NCBI GenBank assembly: GCA_963744225.1
Contig: CAVUSV010000004.1
Location: 1,240,001-1,304,000 of the forward strand
Origin: Bog-473 sp963744225
Lineage (GTDB): Bacteria; Actinomycetota; Acidimicrobiia; Acidimicrobiales; RAAP-2
Reading direction: 5' to 3'
DNA: 64,000 nucleotides
Shown: positions 57,569 to 64,000 of the stretch, one piece after another
How positions within the stretch are numbered: the first letter of the stretch is position 1
How the letters are laid out: each line of letters starts with the position of its first letter
Made by a program: the position numbers and the translations under genes
The notes under the pieces: generated by a model
Seen by the model: the letters and a program-made list of their open reading frames with translations, nothing else
Told to the model about the DNA's origin: nothing
Database searches by the model: none

Positions 57569-59420
57569 ATGTGCGGCATCATCGGCGTCACCGGCGAGGC
57601 CGACGCCGTCCCCCTCATCCTCGGTGCCCTGCACCAGCTCGAGTACCGCGGCTATGACTCGGCGGGGATCGCCATCGTGGTCGACGGGGCGGAGGGCCCC
57701 ATCTGGCGGGCCCGCGCCGCCGGCGGGACCAACTCAGTGGCGAAGCTGGCCGAGCTGACCGCCGACGCGCCGAGGGGGCACGCCGCCGCCATCGGGCACA
57801 CGCCGCTGGGCCACCCACGGGAGCCCCACCGCGGAGAACGCCCACCCGCACACCGACTGCAGCGGGCGCGTCGCCATCATCCATAACGGCATCATCGAGA
57901 ACCATGCGGAGCTGCGGGCCGAGCTCGAGGCCGGCGGGCACACGCTCACCTCGGCCACGGACACCGAGGTGATGGCCCACCTGATTGAGGAAGAGATGGC
58001 CGGGGGCGCGTCGCTGGCCGAGGCCACGCGGACCATGGTGCGGCGGCTGCGCGGCTCGTTCTCGATCGCGGTCGTCTCGGCCGACGAGCCCGACACCATC
58101 GTGGCCTCCCGGCGCAAGACGCCCCTCGTCCTCGGTCTGCACGACGGCATGACCCTGCTGGCGTCGGACATCCCCGCCCTGATCGGGCACACGCGCCGCG
58201 TCTTCGCGCTCGCCGACGACCAGTTGGCCGTGCTCCGTCCGGGTTCCCTGCAGGTGACCACGCTCGACGGCAGCCCGGTCGAGCCGGAGCCGATCACCAT
58301 CACCTGGGACCTCGAGGCGGCGCAGAAGGGCGGCCACGAGGACTTCATGTCCAAGGAGATGCAGGAACAGCCCCAAGCGGTGGCGGACACGCTGCTCGAC
58401 CGCCGCGGCCGCGGCGGCGAGCTCATTCTGGACGAGATGCGCCTGAGCGCCGACGACCTGCGCGGCATCGACAAGGTGTTCATCGTCGCCTGCGGTTCGA
58501 GCTACCACGCCGCGCTCGTGGCGAAGTACGCCATGGAGCACTGGGCCAAGCTGCCGGTCGAGGTCGACATCGCCAGCGAGTTCCGCTACCGCGACCCGGT
58601 GCTCAACGAGCGCACCCTGTGCGTCGGCGTCTCCCAGTCGGGCGAGACCCTCGACACCTCCGAGGCGGTGCGCGAGGCGGCGCGCCTCGGCGCCAAGGTG
58701 CTGGTCGTGTCGAACGTCGTCGACTCCTCCATGGCGCGCGCGGCCGACGGCGTGCTCTACACCCGGGCCGGGCCCGAGATCGGCGTGGCCTCAACCAAGT
58801 GCCACCTGGCCCAGATCGTCGCGCTCGAGGTGCTCGGCCTGTACCTGGCCCAGATCCTCGGGACGCAGCCGGCACCCGAGACCAACGAGATGCTGAACGC
58901 CATGGAGGTGCTGCCCGGCCTCGTCACCGCGGCACTGGAGCGGGTGGGGGACGTGGACGACGTGGCCGCCAAGCTGACCGACGCCCGTGACTTCTTCTTC
59001 CTTGGGCGCCACGTCGGCTACCCGGTCGCACTGGAGGGCGCGCTGAAGCTGAAGGAACTGGCCTACCTGCGGGCCGAGGGGTACCCCGCCGGCGAGCTCA
59101 AGCACGGGCCGATCGCGCTCATCGAGCCGGGCACCGTCGTGGTCGGCATCGCCACCCGCAACCCGCTGTGGGAGAAGATGCTGTCCAACATCGCCGAGGT
59201 GCGCAGCCGCGGCGCCACGGTCGTGCTCGTGGCGGACGACGGCGACGAGGAGTCGGCCGCCGCGGCGGACCACGTCCTGTGGGTCCCTCCGACCCACCCG
59301 CTCCTCGCGCCCGTGGTCGGCGTGGTGCCGTTGCAGCAGCTGGCCTACCGGCTCGCCCGCCTGCACGGCCACGACCCCGACCGCCCGCGCAACCTGGCCA
59401 AGACGGTGACCGTCGAGTGA
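57569..59420 (+). CDS. glmS: Glutamine-fructose-6-phosphate aminotransferase, frame broken near 57804
   Basis: Makes glucosamine-6-phosphate from fructose-6-phosphate and glutamine. Cys2 (MCGIIGVTG) is the N-terminal nucleophile of the glutaminase domain; two SIS domains follow (CGSSYHAALVAKYAMEHW in part, GVSQSGETLDTSEAV) and the end NLAKTVTVE is typical. An extra C in ACGCCGCTGGG breaks the frame; removing it gives GHTRWATHGSPTAENAHPH (in part) and 616 residues, normal. The stop overlaps acpS (GTGA). No glmS ribozyme is expected or seen. Confidence 0.94.
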
Positions 59421-59836
59421 GCAGCGCCGGCATCGTCGGCGTCGGGGTGGACGCGGTCGACGTGGCCCGGTTCCGCCGCCTGCTCGACCGCCGGCCCCGC
59501 TTCGCCACGCGCTGCTTCACCGAGTCCGAGCAGTCCGACGCCGGTCGCTCCACCGACGCGGCCCAGAGCCTCGCGGCGCGCTTCGCCGCCAAGGAGGCCG
59601 TGATGAAGGCGCTCGGCACCGGCATCGGCGCCTTCGCGTTGACCGACGTGGAGGTGCGCCGCACGCCCGGGGACGGCGCCACCCGCAATGCCCCCTTCCT
59701 CGTGCTCCACGGCACCGCGGCCGAGCTGGCGGGCGCACACGGCGCGGGCCGCTTCCATCTCTCCTTGACCCATACCGACGACGTGGCCATCGCCTTCGTC
59801 GTCGCGGAGCACTCCGCACCGTGCGCGCCGTCCTGA
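59417..59836 (+). CDS. acpS: Holo-[acyl-carrier-protein] synthase
   Basis: 139 residues. Transfers 4'-phosphopantetheine from CoA to acyl carrier protein. Mg ligands are visible: Asp in GVGVDAVDVARF and Glu in AARFAAKEAVMKALGTG. The HLSLTHTDDVAIAFVV end is typical. GTG start coupled to glmS; overlaps nnr by 16 nt. Confidence 0.93.
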   Translation: MSSAGIVGVGVDAVDVARFRRLLDRRPRFATRCFTESEQSDAGRSTDAAQSLAARFAAKEAVMKALGTGIGAFALTDVEVRRTPGDGATRNAPFLVLHGTAAELAGAHGAGRFHLSLTHTDDVAIAFVVAEHSAPCAPS

Positions 59837-61248
59837 CCCGCGACGAGATGCGGGCTGCGGACGCGGCGGCCCTCGACGCGGTGTCGCACGAGACGCTGGT
59901 GTCGCCGCGCCGGCACGGCGGCGGCGCACGGTGCCCTGCGCCTGCTGGGGGGCGCCTACGGCCGCCGCGTCGTCGTGGTGGTGGGCAAGGGCAGCAATGG
60001 CGCTGACGGGCGGGTGGCCGCCGCCGTCCTGGCCCGGCGCGGGCGAGCGTGCGGGTGCTCGAGGCGGAGGAGATCGGGCCCGGGGCCGAGCTGCCGCCGT
60101 GTGACCTCGTCGTCGACGGCGCCTATGGCACCGGCTTCCGGGGCTCCTACGACGCGCCGGCGGTGCCGGCCGGCGCGTCGGTGCTGGCCATCGACATCCC
60201 GTCGGGCGTCGACGCCGACACGGGCGCGGCGCCAGGGCGGCGCCGTCCGGGCGGACCGGACGGTGACCTTCGCCGCGCTCAAGCCCGGTTTGTTGCAGGG
60301 GGAGGGGGCGCGACTCGCCGGCGCGGTCGAGGTGGCCGACATCGGGATCGGGTTCCCCACGCCCCGCTGTCAGCTGGTCGAGGACGCCGACGTGGCGCGG
60401 ATCGCTGCCCCGGCCGTCGCAGGTGAACAAGTGGACGACGGCCGTCGGCGTGGCGGCCGGCTCGGCCGGCATGGAGGGCGCGGCGATCCTGTGCAGTCGC
60501 GGCGCGATGGCGGCCGGCGCGGGCATGCTCCGGCTGGGCTCGCCCGGGAACCCCGCCGCCGCCTGGCCGACCGAGGCCGTGCGCATGCACCTGCCCGCCG
60601 AGGGATGGGCCAGCGCCTTCCTGGAGGCGACCGCCAAGTGCAAGGCCGTGGTGATCGGCCCCGGGCTCGGGACCGGCGCCGCCGTGGCGGAGGAGATCCG
60701 GGCCGTGATCGCGGCCGCACCGGTCCCGCTGGTCATCGACGCCGACGCGCTCACCGCGCTGGGCGACGCCACCGCCGCCCGCACCCTGCTCGACAAGCGG
60801 AGCGGCCCGAGCATCCTCACCCCCCACGACGGGGAGTACGCCCGTCTCGCCGGCTCGCCCCCCGGGGAGGACCGCCTGGCCGCCGCGCGCCGGCTCGCCG
60901 ATGCCACCGGGGCCGTCGTTCTCTTGAAAGGGTCGCTGACCGCGGTGGCCCGACCCGGCGGGACGGACGGCACCAAGCCGGACGTGCTGCTGAGCTGCCG
61001 CCGGCGGCCCGGTCCTCGCCACCGCGGGCAGCGGCGACGTCCTGTCGGGGATCATCGGCGCCTTCTGCGCCCGCGGGCTGGCGCCGCTGGAGGCGGCGGC
61101 GCTGGGCGCCCACGTCCACGGGCGAGCGGCGGCGCTCGGGTCACCCGAGGGCCTGGTCTCGGGTGACTTGCCGCCGCTGGTGGCCCAGGTGCTCTCGATT
61201 CTGGTGTCACCCGGGCGGAGCCGGGACGCGGTGGGCGACCGTGGCTGA
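59821..61248 (+). CDS. nnr: Bifunctional NAD(P)H-hydrate epimerase/dehydratase, at least five frame breaks
   Basis: Repairs hydrated NAD(P)H. The epimerase half (LTRDEMRAADAAALDAV, VVGKGSNGADGRVAAAVLA, IDIPSGVDADTG) and the dehydratase half (VNKWTTAVGVAAGSAGMEGA in part, GPGLGTGAAVAEEIRAV, LTPHDGEYARL, TAGSGDVLSGIIGAF) are all readable but spread over three frames. Breaks: extra C near 59907, missing G near 60041, extra base near 60237, one near 60420 and one near 61000. The corrected protein is about 475 residues. GTG start inside the acpS end. Confidence 0.85.
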
Positions 61249-61258
61249 GGGCGCGCCC

Positions 61259-62488
61259 ATGCGTCTGGTGACGCCGGTGCGGACCGACGAAGACGACGCC
61301 GTGACGATGGCGCAGGGGCGCTCGCGCCCCGCCTGGGCCGAGATCGACCTGGCCGCCGTGGCCCACAATGCCGCGGTGCTGGCCCGTGCTGGTGGCGCCC
61401 GCCGCGTTGTGCGCCGTGGTCAAGGCCCACGGCTACGGGCACGGGGGGCCGGCGGTGGCGCCGGGCCGCGCTGGCCGGGGGCGCGCAGCGGCTCGCCGTC
61501 GCGCTGGTCGACGAAGGAGTGGAGTTGCGCGAGCACGGCGTGACGGCGCCGGTGCTGCTGCTGAGCGAGTGCGGACCCGATGCCATCGACACCGCGTTGG
61601 CGTACGGGCTCACCCCGACGCTGTACTCCGCCGAGGGGATCGCGGCCTTCGCGGCGGCGGCGCGGGCGGCGGGCCGGCCCATGGCGGTCCACGTGAAGGT
61701 GGACACCGGCATGCACCGGGTCGGGGCGGCTCCCGAGGACCTCGTGGCGCTCGCGGCGGCGGTCGTGCGCGAGCCCGTGCTGTACCTCGAGGGCGTGTGG
61801 ACGCATCTGCCCGTGGCCGACGGCGAGCAGGCGGAGGACCGCGCCTTCACCGAAGGGCAGCTCGATCTCCTCGATCGCCTGGTCACGGACCTGGCCGCCG
61901 CAGGCATCGCCACACCGGTGCTGCACGCGGCCAACACCGCCGGCGCGGTGGCGTTTCCCCGCGCCCGCCACACCATGGTGCGGTGTGGCATCGGCCTCTA
62001 CGGGTACCTGCCGGGACCGGCGGTGCACGCGGCCTTCGAGGCGCAGGCGGAGGGCGAACGGCTGCGCCCCGCCATGGCGCTCAAGGCGCGGGTGGTGGCC
62101 GTGCGCACCCTCGAGCCGGGGGAGCGACCGTCCTACGGCCGGCTGCGGCCGCTGCCGGCGCGCGCCGCTCGTCGCCACCGTGCCCATCGGCTACGCCGAC
62201 GGCGTGCCCCGGGCCCTGTTCGACGCGGGTTACGCGGTGCTCATCGGCGGGGTGCGCCGCCCCCTCGCCGGCATGGTGACGATGGACCAGATCGTCGTCG
62301 ACTGCGGCGACGACGAATCGGTGCGGCCCGGCGACGAGGTCGTGCTCCTCGGGCGTCAGGGGGACGAGGTCATCACGGCGGACGACTGGGCGGCCCTGCT
62401 GGGGACGATCAGCTACGAGGTGGTGTGCGGCGTCGGCCCGCGCATGCCACGCATCCTGGTCAACCGTCCCGACGTGCCCGGTGCCTGA
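61259..62488 (+). CDS. alr: Alanine racemase, three frame breaks
   Basis: PLP enzyme making D-alanine for peptidoglycan. AEIDLAAVAHNAAVLA, the PLP-lysine block CAVVKAHGYGHG, KVDTGMHRVG, VATVPIGYADGVPRALF and the catalytic Tyr in GTISYEVVCGVGPRMPR are all present, in changing frames. Breaks lie near 61385, 61457 and 62160. The start could be ATG 61259 (GAGGG upstream) or ATG 61307; corrected length from 61259 is about 408. It overlaps the next gene. Confidence 0.87.
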
Positions 62489-63053
62489 CGCCGACGTCCT
62501 CGAGCGGCTGCGCCTCACCGCGTCGACGTGCACCCGCTGCCCGCTGGCCGAGGGGCGCACGCAAGTCGTCTTCGGCGTGGGCAACCCGTCGGCCGACCTG
62601 CTCTTCGTCGGCGAGGGCCCGGGCCGCGAAGAGGATCTGGCCGGCGAGCCGTTCGTCGGCCGCTCGGGCAAGCTGCTCGACCGCCTCATGGGGGAGGAGA
62701 TCGGCTTGACCCGGGCCGAGTGCTACATCGCCAACGTCGTCAAGTGCCGGCCGCCCAACAACCGCGACCCGGCGCCGAACGAGATCGAGGCGTGCCGCCC
62801 CTACCTGGCCGAGCAGATCACGCTCATCGAGCCGGCGGTGATCGTGACGCTGGGCAACTTCTCCACCAAGCTCTTGTTGGACACGACCCGGGGCATCCGC
62901 GAGCTGCGCGGGCAGGTGTTCGAGCGCGGCGGGGCCAGCCTCGTGCCGACCTATCACCCGGCCTACGTGCTGCGGGCCGGCGGTGAGGCCATGGCCGAGA
63001 TGCGGGCCGACCTCGTCCGGGCCAAGCGCCTGATGGCGGCCGGCCGCCGGTGA
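62481..63053 (+). CDS. Uracil-DNA glycosylase, family 4 (4Fe-4S type)
   Basis: 190 residues. Removes uracil from DNA. The iron-sulfur cysteines are recognisable (CTRCPLAEGRTQVVFG in part, VVKCRPPNNRDP, EACRPYL), with the active-site GEGPGREEDLAGEPFVGRSG (in part) and PTYHPAYVLR. GTG start overlapping alr by 8 nt; the stop overlaps tsaE (GTGA). Intact. Confidence 0.92.
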   Translation: MPDADVLERLRLTASTCTRCPLAEGRTQVVFGVGNPSADLLFVGEGPGREEDLAGEPFVGRSGKLLDRLMGEEIGLTRAECYIANVVKCRPPNNRDPAPNEIEACRPYLAEQITLIEPAVIVTLGNFSTKLLLDTTRGIRELRGQVFERGGASLVPTYHPAYVLRAGGEAMAEMRADLVRAKRLMAAGRR

Positions 63054-63613
63054 CCTGGCCCGTCGAGGCGGCGACCGACTCACCCGAGGCCACGAGGGAG
63101 CTGGCCGGGCGACTGGCCGGCCTGTGCGGCGCCGGCGACGTCGTGCTGCTGGTGGGCGACCTCGGGGCGGGCAAGACGGTGTTCGCCCAGGGCTTCGCCG
63201 CGGCCCTCGGCGTGGCGGGCCCGGTGACCAGCCCGACCTTCGCACTGGTGCGCCAGTACCGCTGCGGCGCGGGAGCACCGGTGACCAGCCTGATCCATGC
63301 CGACGTCTATCGGACCGGGTCGGTCGCCGAGGTGGCCGACCTGGCCCTGGCGGAGCTCGTCGAGGAGGACGCGGTTGCCCTGGTCGAGTGGGGCGACCTG
63401 GCCGTGCCCGCCCTGGGGGAAAGCGCGCTCGAGGTGACGCTCGAAGCGCCCGACGCGCAGGGTGCGCCTGAGCGGCGCGTTGTCACCGTCGTAGGACGGG
63501 GCCGCTGGGGCGACCGGGCGGACGAGGTGGCGGCGGCCCTGCAGACGGCTGCGCCGGGAAGGGCGCCGGTGGCCGAGGGCAGGGCACCGGTGGCCGAGGG
63601 CAGGGCGCGGTGA
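63050..63613 (+). CDS. tsaE: tRNA t6A biosynthesis ATPase TsaE
   Basis: 187 residues. ATPase partner of TsaB/TsaD in making threonylcarbamoyladenosine at tRNA position 37. Walker A is GDLGAGKTVFAQG (about 37-49), then SPTFALVRQY, HADVYRTGS and LVEWGD. The C end carries a duplicated seven-residue unit GRAPVAE from a 21-bp tandem repeat (63561-63602). GTG start coupled to the glycosylase; overlaps tsaB by GTGA. Confidence 0.93.
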   Translation: MTWPVEAATDSPEATRELAGRLAGLCGAGDVVLLVGDLGAGKTVFAQGFAAALGVAGPVTSPTFALVRQYRCGAGAPVTSLIHADVYRTGSVAEVADLALAELVEEDAVALVEWGDLAVPALGESALEVTLEAPDAQGAPERRVVTVVGRGRWGDRADEVAAALQTAAPGRAPVAEGRAPVAEGRAR

Positions 63614-64000
63614 GCCCGGTCGAGCCCGTGGCCGCGCCCGCCATCGTGGCGATCGAAACGGCGACCGAGACGGTCGGCATCGCCGTACGGACGCAGGCCG
63701 GGGTGCAGGCCGAGTTCGCCCTGACCGGGCGGCGCCGCCACGTCGAGACGCTCACACCCGCGCTGGAACACCTGCTGGTCCAAGTGGGGTTGGTGCCCGG
63801 CGACCTCGGAGTCGTGGCGGTCGACATCGGCCCGGGGCTCTTCACCGGGCTGCGCGTGGGGGTGGCCGCTGCCAAGGGTCTGGCGCAGTCGCTCGGCATT
63901 GGGGTCATCGGGGCGACCAGCCTCGACATCCTCACGGCCGGGGCCGTGGCGGCGGGGCACCGGGGCCTGGTGTTGGCCTGCGTCGACGCCCGCCGGGGCG
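63610..64000 (+). CDS. tsaB: tRNA t6A biosynthesis protein TsaB, 3' truncated by window
   Basis: First 130 codons. ASKHA-fold partner of TsaD. IVAIETATETVGIAV at the N end and VAVDIGPGLFTGLRVGVAAA (in part) are the family signature; RRRHVETLTPALEHLL is the dimer helix. GTG start overlapping the tsaE stop. Continues past the window end; tsaD and rimI are often next. Confidence 0.93.
   Translation, partial: MSPVEPVAAPAIVAIETATETVGIAVRTQAGVQAEFALTGRRRHVETLTPALEHLLVQVGLVPGDLGVVAVDIGPGLFTGLRVGVAAAKGLAQSLGIGVIGATSLDILTAGAVAAGHRGLVLACVDARRG

Overview
The window is GC-rich, gene-dense chromosomal DNA from an actinobacterium. The gene order tRNA-Trp-secE-nusG-rplK-rplA-rplJ-rplL-rpoB-rpoC, the zinc-type S14, an MptA/MptB-type mannosyltransferase and an epsilon subunit beside an acyl-CoA carboxylase beta subunit are typical of Actinomycetota. 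The long acidic/alanine tails on ribosomal proteins and an ethylmalonyl-CoA gene set suggest an uncultured lineage, perhaps Acidimicrobiia. That class assignment is inference.

Layout. 1-1.9 kb: truncated mannosyltransferase and a GNAT acetyltransferase. 1.9-14.5 kb: tRNA-Thr, tRNA-Met, rpmG, tRNA-Trp, secE-nusG, rplKA, rplJL with an L10-type leader, and rpoBC with two promoter candidates. 14.5-18.8 kb: sulfate activation (cysD, cysNC fusion) and a membrane-anchored beta-propeller protein. 19-31.2 kb: a carbon-metabolism block (methyl/ethylmalonyl-CoA epimerase, crotonyl-CoA carboxylase/reductase, thiolase, 3-hydroxybutyryl-CoA dehydrogenase, ethylmalonyl-CoA mutase type enzyme, acyl-CoA carboxylase beta and epsilon subunits), interleaved with aspartokinase, a SixA-like phosphatase, two cyclophilins and a peptidase-E-like protein. 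31.7-49.6 kb: the str, S10 and spc operons continuing into secY-adk-map. 49.7-56.2 kb: a FUSC-type membrane protein, then infA-rpmJ-rpsM-rpsK-rpsD-rpoA-rplQ-truA and rplM-rpsI. 56.2-64 kb: glmM-glmS-acpS-nnr-alr-UDG-tsaE-tsaB, a tightly overlapping cell-wall and housekeeping run.

How the genes work together. Most of the window is the transcription/translation core. The 19-31 kb block supplies five steps of the ethylmalonyl-CoA route (two acetyl-CoA to methylsuccinyl-CoA) apart from crotonase. It sits between rpoC and rpsL, which are usually close neighbours.

Data quality. At least fifteen genes carry one or more frame breaks, often a single base gained or lost in a short G or C run (cysNC, sixA, lysC, DUF4031, fusA, tuf, rplD, rplB, rpsS, rplV, rpsC, rpsQ, rplX, rpsE, rpsI, glmS, nnr, alr). 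rplV also has an in-frame TAG. Single-base correction restores normal family lengths, so I read these as sequencing or assembly errors, not biology.

Most interesting non-coding signals: (1) two pairs of intergenic repeats at different loci sharing ACTAT-N14-ATAGT-YTGA, each pair spaced 110-115 bp; (2) at least eight genes where a TANNNT -10 hexamer ends 6 or 8 nt before the start codon with no evident Shine-Dalgarno site, indicating leaderless mRNAs; (3) structured leaders before rpsL, tuf and rplC. I found no CRISPR array, insertion sequence, prophage or recognisable defence system.
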